From Sordaria brevicollis (lineage: Eukaryota > Ascomycota > Sordariomycetes > Sordariales > Sordariaceae), in contig JAUTDP010000014.1 in assembly GCA_033439795.1 (NCBI GenBank), forward strand, positions 1,240,001-1,304,000: DNA of 64,000 bases, written 5' to 3'. The position numbers and the translations under genes are program-made. Below the pieces are notes generated by a model, which saw only the letters and a list, made by a program, of their open reading frames with translations, did not search any database and was not told the origin of the DNA. Below are positions 1 through 10,724 of this stretch, one piece after another. Numbering within the stretch: position 1 is the first letter of the stretch; each line of letters starts with the position of its first letter.

Positions 1-4
1 GCAT

Positions 5-1192
5 TTGCTAAACGCATCAACCGCTTCTCTAAAATCTCACCACTATGAGATCGACATCGTCTTCATCCCCAAATGCGGTCTCTTCCCAACCTGGGTGTGT
101 TGTCCACTCCCAAGCCAGTTCAACCTCGACACTCTCCGGGCCTCATTCCGCATAATGGACGTAGAGGACATCGACGAGGAGGTCGAAAAAGGAAGACAGG
201 GGGAGTTTTTGCGCCGTTACCAAGGCGTATCGTCTGACTTTGATGCAGACTACCCCAATCCGCCTTCAGGCTCATGGAACTTTTACCGCCTGTTGGTATC
301 CTTCTTGGCCTTGGGACCTCGGGGCCTCTGCTCCCCAGCTTACCAAAGACAAAACCGCGGCAGTCTTCTTTCTTCAAAGACCAAAAGCCCTCCCAGATAC
401 TCACTTCATCATCTCATCATCAGTGTAACCACTAAGGTGAAAACGAGAATGGACAAAAAAAGATGGAAGCATGCACACTGTGGTGCACAAAGGTGGTTGT
501 TGGCCCGCCACGATGACCTGCCGTACGGATGCGGAAAAGAGGCAGAGATCTTCCCAGGACCACCGTATGCTACCAACGACGACGATCGTTTTACTCAGTA
601 CGAATGGACAGGCCCGACCTGCCCGAGAAGCGTGAGAGGCATGCATATGGCCGCGGGCCGCGAAACCCTCGGCGAGGCCGACCGCTGTGGCTTGTATCTT
701 GCCTACACGCTCTGGACCTTGCTTGACTTTGGCGGCTGGCTGTCACGAGGCTGCGGCCTTGTGCTGTACGAGAGCATCCTGGACGACATTACTTTTTATG
801 TCGACGGGGAGTCGAGACCTCGGTTTGGCATAGACGACTTGCTGCGTTCGTTTCTGGAACGGCCCGAACCTCCCAAACCGTCCCGCACTATGACACCGGA
901 GGTCGCGGCGGCCTTGAAAATCTGGAAGAAGTGGGTGGTGAAGTGGAGGACATGGAGGAAGAACAAGCTGCGGGAGGGACGCAGTCGTTCTGGTAGTGCC
1001 GCCTGCGTGTTGGATGCTGATACATCTATGGAACCAGGACCAGGACCACGTCCGAGTTTCGATATATTTGCGAGATACCTGCCGCCGTGCTCGGTTTATT
1101 ATGATCCTAATGACCCTGAAGACTCGTCGGATTCAGATGACTCGGGTTGGGTGCCCGGAGATGACGCCGACGAAAATCTTTCCGTGGAGTAG
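5..1192 (+). CDS. Hypothetical protein, possibly 5'-truncated by the window edge
   Basis: An uninterrupted frame stays open from the first bases of the window to a TAG at 1190-1192. Its first in-frame ATG is at 155 (MDVEDIDEEVEKG), so either that is the start (346 residues) or the true start and an upstream exon lie outside the window. I do not recognise the family. The visible features are an acidic start, a Trp/Lys/Arg-rich basic stretch around residues 300-330 of the open frame (KIWKKWVVKWRTWRKNKLRE) and a strongly acidic C-terminal tail (DPEDSSDSDDSGW...). There is no signal peptide or convincing membrane segment. A basic patch followed by an acidic tail fits a nuclear or DNA-associated protein, but that is only inference. 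Several weak donor/acceptor pairs exist inside, but none gives a better frame. Confidence 0.45.
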   Translation: MLNASTASLKSHHYEIDIVFIPKCGLFPTWVCCPLPSQFNLDTLRASFRIMDVEDIDEEVEKGRQGEFLRRYQGVSSDFDADYPNPPSGSWNFYRLLVSFLALGPRGLCSPAYQRQNRGSLLSSKTKSPPRYSLHHLIISVTTKVKTRMDKKRWKHAHCGAQRWLLARHDDLPYGCGKEAEIFPGPPYATNDDDRFTQYEWTGPTCPRSVRGMHMAAGRETLGEADRCGLYLAYTLWTLLDFGGWLSRGCGLVLYESILDDITFYVDGESRPRFGIDDLLRSFLERPEPPKPSRTMTPEVAAALKIWKKWVVKWRTWRKNKLREGRSRSGSAACVLDADTSMEPGPGPRPSFDIFARYLPPCSVYYDPNDPEDSSDSDDSGWVPGDDADENLSVE

Positions 1193-1408
1193 GAAAGTGA
1201 CAGTTTAATCGAAGTATGGAGTGGAGGATAGCAAGGGCGTAATTTGTTAGTGTTATCTTGTTAACAGTTTCTGGGCCTGATATACAGCAGATAAGTTAGT
1301 CGGAGATGTTGAGAGCTGAAACACTTTCATCGACTCCCGGCCTTATCTCTCGTGATTTTGAATTATTTGTCGGCCTCTACTTTGACCCGACAATTTGCTT
1401 GGAAACAC

Positions 1409-1844
1409 CCATAGCGCGCCACCTGGGTTTGAGAAAACGATCTTGGTGATGCTTTTGTAATTGTAAAATACTTTCCAAGACGGTTTTGTACGGAAACTGA
1501 TCCATGGATCTGTTTGAGGTTGAAAAATAACGCCTGAGGAACGCTTTCTTCTAGGGGATTATAACTAGGAGTCTTTCTCAAATTGAAACGTTTCAAGAGA
1601 AGGAAACCATTTTAATCAAAGAAAATCCCTATATTGAAATATTTTCTCCAAGGGTTCATTTCAGAAGAAGAAAGAATCATAGAGGTTCTTTTATATAGAA
1701 AGACCGTCCCCAGGGTTTGATAATTTGGTTGGAAACTGATCCATGGACCTGTTCCGATACGAAATCATACTTTCCGTTGGAGAATTTTACAGTTAAAAAA
1801 CCGTGCCCAAGACCGTTTTCTCAGACCCAGGTGGCGCGCTATGG
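1409..1844. mobile_element. MITE-like non-autonomous element with 38-bp terminal inverted repeats
   Basis: The sequence beginning ccatagcgcgccacctgggt at 1409 returns as its reverse complement ending at 1844. Over the outer 38 nt I count two mismatches, both transitions. Weaker inverted similarity continues inward for at least another 25 nt. Two near-identical copies of the palindrome GATCCATGGATC and its flanks (around 1491-1513 and 1732-1754) sit symmetrically inside. The 436-bp length, lack of a coding frame and long TIRs fit a MITE or an internally deleted DNA transposon. No target-site duplication is obvious, so the exact ends may be off by a few bases. It lacks the AT-shift seen after 44 kb, so it is not visibly RIP-mutated. 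Confidence 0.65.
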
Positions 1845-2551
1845 ACGCATTTACCATTGTGATCGTGATGTGTTTTATAATGTCATCTGATTGCCATTGC
1901 CAATAGCATGTTTGGGCATGGTGGTATTGGTGATCGTTCGCGGCTGCACGACGACGGGATACTGTCAGTCAACAAGGCGCGGAAAGAGCAATCAATGGAA
2001 CTGCGCTCTGCGTGCAGGTGTTTGGATTTTATGGTACACCGAGTACCTGTACCTTGGCGGCGGGCTCCGCCTCTTCTTTGTGCCGAGTACTCTGTTCCTC
2101 CTTGCTAGCAGTTACTAACAGGCTTACTGGCTGTTTATGGCCAATACTGTTAGATCTTGTTCCAAACAGCACGCAACTGACAAAGAACTAGCAGGGTTAC
2201 GCTCCACTTGCCACTCCTCCAACGTGCCGGCTTCAAGGTGAGCATGTTTCTCTGACATGAGCGACCACAAGATCGGACGGAGCACAAACTCTCAATTGCG
2301 CAAAAAGGGGCGACTGCTCCGGTGGTTTGAACTCTGAACAGCTTCTCTTTCCCTCTCTTTTCTCGTCACTCGTTAAAATAGCTTGCGCCAACTACGGCAA
2401 GACGTTCGATCAACTCCAAAAAATCCATAGCTTGTTGCAAGCTCTAATCATCCCGCTACAAACTACAAAAGTCCTACCGCCACGCAGTCTTGCCAAACGC
2501 CGCTTTTTTCTACGAGCATTATACAGCCCAAACAACCGAAATTTACCAAAA
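1845..2551. other. Intergenic; leader and promoter side of the copper transporter gene
   Basis: About 700 bases without a supported gene. The last 200 bases before the ATG at 2552 are pyrimidine-rich with CAA/CCAAA-type runs, as is usual for ascomycete leaders. Short open frames at 1891-2118 are not supported by codon use or homology that I can see. Confidence 0.4.
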
Positions 2552-3187
2552 ATGAGCCACGCACACGGCGATATGGACATGGACATGGGTTCCGGGACAA
2601 GCTCCGACGCCGCCAGCGGACACGGCATGATGGCCGTGTTCCAGAACTCGATGGCCACCTCTCTCTTCTCGGAAGCCTGGACGCCCCGGACCACCGGCAC
2701 CTACGCCGGGACCTGCATCTTCCTCATCGCCTTCTCTGTCATCTTCCGCGGTCTGCTGGCGCTGCGCAACTGGCAGGAGAACCGATGGCTCGACGCCGAG
2801 ATGAAACGCCGCTACGTTGTCGTTGCCGGCCAAGGGACGCTGGCTGAACGGGTCAGCAATGATTCGATGGCGAAGCACATGGTGCTGAGCAATAACGGGG
2901 TCGAGGAGAACGTTATGGTTGTGCAGAGGCATGGAGCGCAAGGGCGCCCGTTCAGGTTGAGCGTCGACCCTATTCGTGCGGTGCTGGATACGGTTATTGC
3001 TGGTGTTGGATATCTTCTGTGAGTTCCGACCGACTTTGGGGGTATTGATCAGTTTGCTAATACGATGTTTTTTCGTAGCATGTTGGCGGTCATGACCATG
3101 AATATCGGATACTTCATCTCGGTGCTCGGCGGAGTATTCATCGGCAGTCTTCTATGCGGCCGCTACGCAGTTCACAACGAACACTAA
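2552..3187 (+). CDS. Ctr-family copper transporter
   Basis: Two exons, 2552-3018 and 3079-3187, with a 60-nt intron (GTGAGT ... TTGCTAAT ... GTAG), giving 191 residues. Members of this family form trimeric Cu(I) pores in the plasma or vacuolar membrane. The N-terminus has a Met/His-rich copper-binding segment (MSHAHGDMDMDMG) followed by HGMM. The first membrane span is around GTCIFLIAFSVIFRGLLAL. The second carries the diagnostic Met-x3-Met motif (MLAVMTMN), followed by a Gly-rich third span (GGVFIGSLLCG). The second span is split by the intron, and without splicing the protein would lose the pore motif. The ATG has an AAAATGA context, and the in-frame upstream extension lacks an ATG. Length is typical of short Ctr proteins. 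Several paralogues exist in fungi, so I give no symbol. Confidence 0.9.
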
Positions 3188-4357
3188 AGCGGTCTGTCGA
3201 TTACGATTTTGAGCATCTTGTTTTCACGGGAGTTTCGGCATTTGGTTCAGCATGTTTGCATGGGTTTACGGTTCTTTACAATATCCCAAGGAGTTTTGGA
3301 CGGTTAATACTAGGAATCATTTGGTCAGCTCTATCGGAGGTCAAGGAAAATGGTTTCACAGATGGCTTATGGGCGTTTGTTTCGGTCAACAACAGGACGA
3401 CAAACAATGCCCCTGATAATCACACACACAAAAGAGCTCCCAACAGGGGCAACCGTCAAAGATCGCCAACGCCCATCGTCCTCAATCTTGAAAGCATTTT
3501 TTGATAGTGTCGCGGTCATGGAAAGTACCTGTACATTTAACCGCGCTAGCATGGGTGGCTTGCATAAATCTGCTCAAATCCACTCAACCTTGCTGGTCGA
3601 TCGGTGGCTGGATCCCCACCCCTGCTCCACCTTCGGCCGTCCGTGACCCCACTTGGCGTAGGTAATAATTTGGAATTCTACTTCGGTCCGTCCGTTCCTT
3701 CCACGAACACCGACGACGACTTCCGGTTGTTCCTTCCGGTTGCGCCGGCTCCGGGTCCGGATCCGTGTCTGTTTCCGCGTCCGAATTCCTCTTGTATCAT
3801 TGCCGGCCCCGAGCCGGGCGCAGCGGCTCAATTCCGCCATCGGCCATGATTTAAATCAGCACAACAAACATCACGCAATAAATCATGGACATGGGTGTGA
3901 GCCCCGTTTATCCTTCTTTCTCACAGTACAGAAGGTGAAAAACTCCTAAACAAAGTGTTGACAACCGGTTTTCTTTGACTCGCCCACAGTCATTTTTTCT
4001 CCCATCTCTCTCTAAACGAGTGACCAACAGTAATGTGTACTTCAAAATGAGTGGTGTTGCGCGCCCCTCCCCATCTCAACGCTCCCCCCTCTCTCCCCGG
4101 TGCTCCATGTTGCTTGATGATAAAGACCGATACCCTCGATGACACTCCTTCCTAGGAAAACAGAAACAAAAAAGAAAAAAAGCGAAACTTCTCAGCCGCA
4201 ATCTTCGACTGCTTTTCTCCTGCCATATTCAACCCGTCGACTTGCCAGCCGGAATTGTTGTCCAAAGAGCCCACGCTACCGTACACAAATGACGGCTCCG
4301 TACGTACCAGCGGATTCTGTCGTGTGCAGTGTCTCGGACTATATGCCATGATATTGC
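3188..4357. other. Intergenic, no supported gene
   Basis: Holds a GC-rich stretch with repeated TCCGG/CGTCC words (3,640-3,800) and pyrimidine-rich DNA. Open frames here overlap each other on both strands and show no protein-like composition. I see no tRNA or other structural RNA. Confidence 0.35.
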
Positions 4358-5092
4358 TCAAGACTGCCCTAGGGGCAGCACCGGCTTGTGGAGATATGGG
4401 TCATCGTTTTTTGCGTTATAACGACAGAGCGGGTCGTATACATTCTTCAGCTTCCCCTGTTCATATGTCGGGTACACCGTAGTCTTTTTGTCCTTGAGCC
4501 CATGCTTGTATCGCTCCATTTTATACAGGGCCTCTCTCGCACTCCAGAGCCTTTGGAAGACCAGTATAAATGTCATGAGGCCTGCGTCAGCTTTGGTCTC
4601 GTTGACTACCGCTTGGTCTACCGCGGCTCCCACTGTTTCAGGCCGTCGCCCGTTAGATATATTTTCTAGCATAAAACGGGCATCGATTTTTATGGATTTT
4701 TACGTTCTTCAGTTGCCTTCACGAGCTCCTTCCAGACGTTATCATAATTTTTTGCCTTGTCACTGCCCCCCTTCTTCCCTGCGTCAAGCCAATAGCGTGT
4801 CATGATGTCGGCGTATGACCCTTTGTTTGTGTTCTGGAAGGCGTCAAAGTCTATTATGCGTTGCTGAATGTTTCCTGCCTCACAATCAAGGTAATAGCGC
4901 ACTCTTATCTTGTCCGGTAATTTGTTGATTTTTTCGAGATTCTTTTCGGTTGCTTGCATTACTGATCCGCAACACCAAATAGGCCGGGAGAACTCCATGC
5001 TCATTGATGTAGTCGAAGGACGTTTTTTCTTTAGTGTCGACCTCCTAGGTTGTCGGGTTGGCCTCTTGGGAATCCAAAGTCGGAGGGGCCAT
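4358..5092 (-). pseudogene. Frameshifted relic of an unrecognised gene
   Basis: On the minus strand protein-like sequence is spread over three frames. It starts MAPPTLDSQEANPTT at 5092, meets a stop at about 5045, and resumes in the same frame with KEKTSFDYINEHGVLPAYL. It then shifts frame near 4990 (MQATEKNLEKINKLPDKIR and onward) and again near 4,680 between ATEERKNP and RFMLENISNGRRPE, ending at 4358. The last shift could be absorbed by a 38-nt GT...AG interval, which is shorter than normal fungal introns. One stop and two shifts in about 730 bases argue for a decayed gene. I do not recognise the product. It is rich in Lys/Asp and has no membrane segment. Confidence 0.5.
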
Positions 5093-5885
5093 TTCAGCGC
5101 CGGAACCAGGTTCTTTACAAGATTCGTGGTTTCTGTGTTTAGATCTGTTGAGAATAGGCGTGGTGGTATATGACTGCTTTGTATATTTATGCTCTAGAGG
5201 TGGTGGAAGTTGATGATGCAAAAGATGGACAACAATGCAGTGGCTGAATGGGATGGACTGACATTTTAACCTCCAGAAACCTCTTCCAAATTCCAGCTCG
5301 TTCAACGGGCGGGATGGTCTCGGTCATATGACCCTTCAAGCAGCGCCTTTCAACATCGTTATTGATATTGACCAACGACCCGCCAGATCACCGGTCAAGC
5401 GCTGCAGTTAATTTCATTGCGAACTGGAACCTTTCACAAAGACATCCAACGTACTGTAAGTCCAACTGGCAGCATGGGGTTATGTGACCGTTGTCGGAGT
5501 CGTTAACCTACTTCAGACGTGAGCAGCACCTCTAAGATCAAGAAACCTCAGATTGGCAACAGCAATGTCCACGTTTGTAAACAGCCCCTAACCAGCATTG
5601 CAGTTACGAATGACGCGGAATAACCGTTCGTTGATTGGAAACTCCGTCAGTTAAGGGATATACATGAGTGGGCGTCTAGTCAAAGGAAACTATGCCCCAA
5701 CTCACCAACCTTACGCGGAACGGCATGCCGATTCTTTGATTCACGGTTGTAAGCGCCGACAACTGAACATCGGGTGGACTGGCAGTGCATCTGTTGGGGA
5801 ACTGTTGACTTCATAAGAAGGGAAACCCAAAAGTTCTAGGATTTGGCAACACACTCGAGGCAGATCAAAGTGGCCCAGCCCAAGA
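5093..5885. other. Intergenic, no supported gene
   Basis: No frame with convincing composition on either strand. It lies between two decayed gene fragments and is probably part of the same degenerating tract. Confidence 0.3.
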
Positions 5886-6257
5886 TTGTTCTGTTTTATG
5901 CCGCTCAAATTTGACGCCCAGTCGCCCTTCATAACTCACGAGCGAGTAAAAGGAACAAAAATAGCCTGCTTTGTTGGCCAAGAACATCATACTCGCTGGT
6001 TCTCAATGTCTATGCTAGCAGCCTGTATCATCAAAGCCAGTATTAACCGTGGTGAGGACCAGAGTTTCCGATTTTTCTCCAATTATCGCCAGTACGGCGC
6101 GAGTATACCCGCGCCATCACCAACTTCCCGTGTCCAGCCGCTTGAACACCAATTCTCCATAGACGCTTTCGCCATGGGCACGGGTGGTTGGTTACCCGGT
6201 TTTCTACAATCCGAATGTGGAAATTCGGAGAGAGCAGTTCAAACCTGGGATTTGTAG
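5886..6257 (+). pseudogene. Gene fragment, copy A of a dispersed duplicate
   Basis: A 123-residue open frame whose second half (IPAPSPTSRV ... MGTGGWLPGFLQS) is recognisably duplicated at about 10.55-10.72 kb (VPAPSPTTRV ... LGTGGWLPGVSQS). Similarity extends over roughly 160 bp of DNA. The copies differ at many positions and copy B has stops, so the duplication is old. Whether copy A is still expressed is unknown. No intact protein extends beyond this fragment, although CMRAVNPIKSYDRIIDYLEV continues in another frame to 6,372, suggesting a frameshift. Function is unrecognised. Confidence 0.35.
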
Positions 6258-6824
6258 CCCGCAAAATTGCATGAGAGCGGTGAACCCTATCAAATCGTAC
6301 GATCGGATAATTGACTATCTTGAGGTTCTCAAAGGGACAGACTCGCCCGAGGGACAATGCGTTTGGTGGTGAGTTACGTAATTCATTGCCGCACCCTCAC
6401 AAGGAAGTTGAAGTGGATGCTAAATAAAGTGGTAACTCGACCGTCTTTTCTTGGACTTACCTCCAAGTCACTTGAGTCCTTCCCCATATCGCTGATCAAC
6501 TGTACCGATATTCCTGACCGAATGTCTGTTGTGCCCTTTGGGCTGCTATCAAAAATCATCCTCGCTACTGACTAGTCCGAAATCGAGCACAGTCACTCCG
6601 TTCAACGACAGACCATGGTATCAATCCACTCACCCACTCAACCGACACTATGCTGTTCTCGTCCAGCTAGAAACCCATCCACCAAAAGCGGACAATTACA
6701 TATTATGCGTACCGGCACCTTCTCTTTCAAGAACGATCATCCTAACCCCATGGGTCAAACTATCATTATTGGCTCGTCGCAATGGGTTGATGGGGTGGCG
6801 AAACCACAGGTGGTCCATATTCTC
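6258..6824. other. Intergenic / degenerate sequence
   Basis: Between a fragmentary gene and the end of the minus-strand gene at 6825. Short frames occur on both strands and none is convincing. A possible extra 3' exon of the minus-strand gene could lie here, because a GTGAGA donor-like site overlaps its stop. Confidence 0.25.
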
Positions 6825-7683
6825 TCACCCATCTTCCGGCGGCGGTGTTTCTATCCCAGCCCCTTCACGCGGATCAAGCGGTATGTTGCTCGTGTGTAGG
6901 TCGTATTCGTGGATACCGTGGTGGTGAAGTCCGACTTGAAACACCTCAAGATCGTATATCAATGACTCGACCTCGGACAGTTTCCACAGCAAATTGTCAT
7001 GGTTGGTCTTCGACCCTCTACCTACCACCGCGAGCGCTGAAGCAACAAAGACGACTGGTTAGAGATAATTATCCTACCAAGACCGTTCTCTAGGCAAGCA
7101 AGAACGGGGGTCAGTTCATACCTTTGTCCAACGCTGCCGAAAGATAGATCCACTGAAATTCGAAGCTGAGGTATCGCTGCCTGGCCCTTCGCACTTGGTT
7201 GGCAACGAAAACTGGAGACGCGGGATCATAGTTTTTGCGATCACTATCATGCGCGTAGGCTGCTAGCACCCTGTACCCTCTGTCGCCTCGATTAAACCAT
7301 TCCAGACGTTCTATCAGACACTCGACCTCAAACCGGACGTTTGTGTACGTCGGCTCAGGCGCGTCTTGGTCAGGCTGCATTGTCAAGATTTCCAGAAGCT
7401 TATGGTTGATCGGATACCAGAACCTGTTGTTGAAGTCTTCTAAGGTAATTTGGATGTCTGAAGATGGGCCAACAGGAGTCCTTTTGCTTGTCACCGCCCC
7501 GTCTGCCACTTCGACGTTTGCCGCGGGCTTATTTGGAGTCGCCCAGTTGGTTTCGCTAAAGTCGCCGTCGCTTAACTCCTCAAGGGGTACAGCTCCTTCG
7601 AAAGGAAGTGCAAATTCACTATCATCGGACGTGGTTGACCCGTCGCTAGAGCCACCGGGAGACGGAGGCGTTGAGGTTGACAT
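6825..7683 (-). CDS. Hypothetical protein, tentative member of a local three-gene family
   Basis: Two exons, 7683-7122 and 7036-6825, joined over an 85-nt intron with good signals (GTATGA donor, CTCTAACC branch, TTCAG acceptor). The product has 257 residues. The ATG at 7683 (MSTSTPPSPGGSSDGS) was preferred over the longer open frame, whose extension lacks coding character. The N-terminus is a low-complexity Ser/Asp/Glu region. The middle is helical and charged (VECLIERLEWFNRGDRGYRV, QVRRARQRYLSFEFQWIYL), and the second exon continues NLLWKLSEVESLIYDLEVF. The layout resembles the genes at 8.8 and 11.5 kb: a charged helical first exon ending in an aromatic/Leu-rich helix, then an intron, then a Leu-rich helix. 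Primary-sequence similarity to them is weak. There is no signal peptide and no known catalytic motif. Confidence 0.6.
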
Positions 7684-8832
7684 GTTGAGATTCTGTCGTG
7701 TTTTTGCGCCCCAAAAAGGAAGGTATTGGAGATAATGACTGTTTGGTGTTGTCTGAATGCTCAACAATGAATGATGTGTTGATGAGAGGAGAACAAGAAT
7801 GAAAAGGAGATCCTGTCTGGAGACAACCTGTGTTTTTTTTCCTTCTGGATCAGTCCACAAGCTTACTCTTGACACTTCTTTTACCGGATTTCAAGAAGGA
7901 GCGTCATCACCATCGAGCACTCTTTACTGTCTTCATTGGCGATAGTCTCCTTCCGCACAAACCTCAACCGACTACATAACGAACCTTCCAATCACTAGGA
8001 CAGCCACATTCTAACAAAACCTTAGATCCGTTCCTTGTTTTGCAACAAGTCCGCACGAGGGCATGTTGTGATTTAGGCTTTCTGGGTACGGTGGCTGCTG
8101 GGAAAAGGTGCTGCGCCACCACCACCCTCAACGTGACAAGAACGATGGGGCGATAGTTTTGTCGTCTATCGCCATTGGATCAGATACAATTGGATTTTTC
8201 GAGTCACTCATTGTTACCGTACGCAAGTGTAAAAACTGATAAAAGCAAGCTAACCGCCAACACCAGCCCGAACACAAAGGGCACAGCACCAACATCAAGC
8301 GGCTTGTTGAGTTGCGTTACAGGAGAACAAATTTCTGAAAGTGTGTGCAATAGACGAGGTAACGCTTACAACCTTTCTACTTATCTGTCTTTGACGAAGC
8401 TCATGGCATGTAGCCAATTGCGGCGGCTCAGTCAGGTTGGCCAAGTAGATTAAGTCTCTATTGTTATGGCGCACACTTTCCGTTGGTTCGTTACGACCTA
8501 CCTGGATCAACATCCCGAAGGGCTTGATGACCAATTTGATATGTCTCCTCGCCGGTCTTCTACGGTCACTTTTTCTACTTGTGAGACTGGATCTTGTTGG
8601 GTAAGGGTAGGTTTTCAAGAGAAAGAAACACTGCGAAAACGGAGCAGAGTAATTTCAGATCGCCAGGGATGTCTTGGTGCCCTCGGCGTGTTGAATATAA
8701 AGTGCTCCTTGCTTGCCCTTAGCAAGATGTTTCTGCATTTCCAAGTCAGCATCGCCAGCCTTACCCGAGTGTCCTTATCCCAATATCAATATCTTTCTTT
8801 TATTATTGCCCTTTACATTCACACCATCCAAA
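7684..8832. other. Intergenic between divergent family genes
   Basis: About 1.15 kb separating two divergently transcribed genes, so it probably holds both promoters. The 100 bases before 8833 are pyrimidine-rich with CAATATC and CATCCAAA words. I see no other gene. Confidence 0.35.
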
Positions 8833-9737
8833 ATGTCCGACCAAGATGCACTTGAACTACACATGAGGAAAGACATGGACGCGCTCTCCAAGAAAATTAG
8901 GAGCATCTTAGGCTACCTCGGTAACTTCTTCAAGGCTGGTGGAAACACCACTGTCGACGAATGGCAGGCCTTCGGAAGGGAGATGGACAGGTTGACAGAA
9001 AGACTCAAGGCGTGGTGGATGATGTTAAGCCCCGTGAAAGTCTGTCAAAAATACAACGAAAAGCCGTCTCGAGAATCGGGAGAAGAGAAGAGAAAGCTTT
9101 TTATGCTATGGAACAAGCTCTATGATGTTCTTTGGACCCGTAAGTGATATCCCGCAAATTGCTGGATTTTTCTTGTTCTTGCCAGGATAATTAGGTACTG
9201 ACGACGAGCTCCTCCCTCAACCACATCCACAGTGCAAATGTACATACATATTCATGTCCAAGGTATACACACAAGCGAAAGCAGGACCGCGGCCAGTGCT
9301 TTTAATAAAGCGATACAAAATATGGTAAGCCTGTTTAGAATACCCCCCTCTTTTCAATTCCACTGGATTGCCGCAGCCATTGGTCTAACTTCAAACCAAC
9401 ACTTCTACAGAATATAGGCACTGAGGATCACAAGAAGGGGTGCGCCAAACTGTTGCTCATGGTCGCAGAGGTGGTTTATGAGTGCGAGGAGCATACATTC
9501 CTGTCATTTGTCGGGGATGCATACCCACGTGCCCAGGAAATCAAGGATGAACGAGCCCGAGACAGGACTAGACCGGTTTACCAAGTCTTTCTTCGACCCG
9601 AAGAGGTTGACCAACTTCGGAAACAAGTCGTCGCAGAGGCATATGGAGAAGTCTACCCAATTTACAAAACCGTAGAGTTCGTTCCCGATACGGACCCTGC
9701 CTTTGGCACGAACCATGCTAGCAGCAGCGCGAACTAA
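8833..9737 (+). CDS. Hypothetical protein, intact member of the local gene family
   Basis: Three exons: 8833-9139, 9233-9324 and 9411-9737. Introns are GTAAGT...CTGAC...CACAG (93 nt) and GTAAGC...CTAAC...TACAG (86 nt). The frame is preserved across both junctions, giving 241 residues. The start ATG is preceded by CCAAA. The first exon is helical and charged (EMDRLTERLKAWWMM, KRKLFMLWNKLYDVLW). The third begins NIGTEDHKKGCAKLLLMVAE and is rich in Glu/Arg. There is no signal peptide, membrane span or catalytic motif that I know. The gene at 11.5 kb has the same three-exon plan, intron phases and matching blocks, so the two are paralogues. The correct splice signals and intact frame indicate a live gene. 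Function unknown. Confidence 0.7.
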
Positions 9738-10539
9738 CACGCCAATGGCTATGCCAACGAGACTGCCAGCGGGCATTAACGGCATCTACTTCTACCGGAT
9801 CGCGGATAGCCGAGTCGTGATCTCGGTTTACTGGGAGGTTACTTTTCGCTGACGAGGAGGTTTGCTTTTGAAGGAGTACGAAGGTTTTCTTTGAAAGGAG
9901 ATATGGTCTTGGGAGTATTGGGATATCGGGTGGGGAGTAAGGTATCAAGGACGGTTTATACAGGTTCAAAAATTATCACACTCTTGTGGAAGCGATGCTC
10001 GTAAGTTGCAAAACAATCGGCCGAGGTATATTGCTGGACGTGGTCTGCTACACACCCTGTCAGGACAGGTTCTTTCTCATCAAAGCCGTAATAAAAGGAA
10101 ATTAGAGAAGCGAAACACAAAAGCTCAACCATCAACAGTACCAGCAGGAGCATGCTATAGGAAGTGACGCAATACATGGGTTTGGTTGTTCTTTCTCTGA
10201 AGTTGGTTCCCCGCTAGCAAGTCAGTTGGTCCTCCTCAATGTCATTGTAGGTTGCTCTTTCCCCAATTACCAACAGACGGCCAGGGGAGTCGCGCAAATG
10301 GGACCTCTGCGCTCTTTCCCTTGGAGTTGACCAAGAAATCTGGGTAGAGAATGAGCGAGTGTCGTGTGCTTATGATGTTCGACCAGGATTGTGATGTTGG
10401 TCCAGATCAACTTGAGTCCTGGAAAAGACCATGATTTGATTCTTATGTATGACGCTTTTTTTTGTCGGCCTTGTAATGGCTTTGAGCAAGAGCTTCAACT
10501 GACCAACGACCCGGCGAACATCGAAGTGCTGAAAGGCCA
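9738..10539. other. Intergenic, no supported gene
   Basis: No convincing frame. A T8 run lies near 10,453. This is the downstream flank of the intact family gene. Confidence 0.3.
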
Positions 10540-10724
10540 GAATGAGGACCGGTATCGCTGCCCGGCTTCCTCAAGGGAGGATTGTTAGCGGGACGTGTAC
10601 CCGCGCCATCGCCAACTACCCGTGTTTGGGCGCTAGATCCACCCTGCTCATTTCAAAGACGATTCAGTCTAGGGACGGGAGGTTGGCTACCTGGTGTTTC
10701 ACAATCGAGGATGTAGAGATATAG
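10540..10724 (+). pseudogene. Gene fragment, copy B of a dispersed duplicate
   Basis: DNA and translated similarity to 6,052-6,220: VPAPSPTTRV and GTGGWLPG occur in the same order and spacing. In this copy the matching frame is interrupted upstream by stops, so it is a relic. An alternative frame gives a 60-residue ORF that does not carry the shared words. Strand is inferred from which translation is conserved between the copies. Confidence 0.35.
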
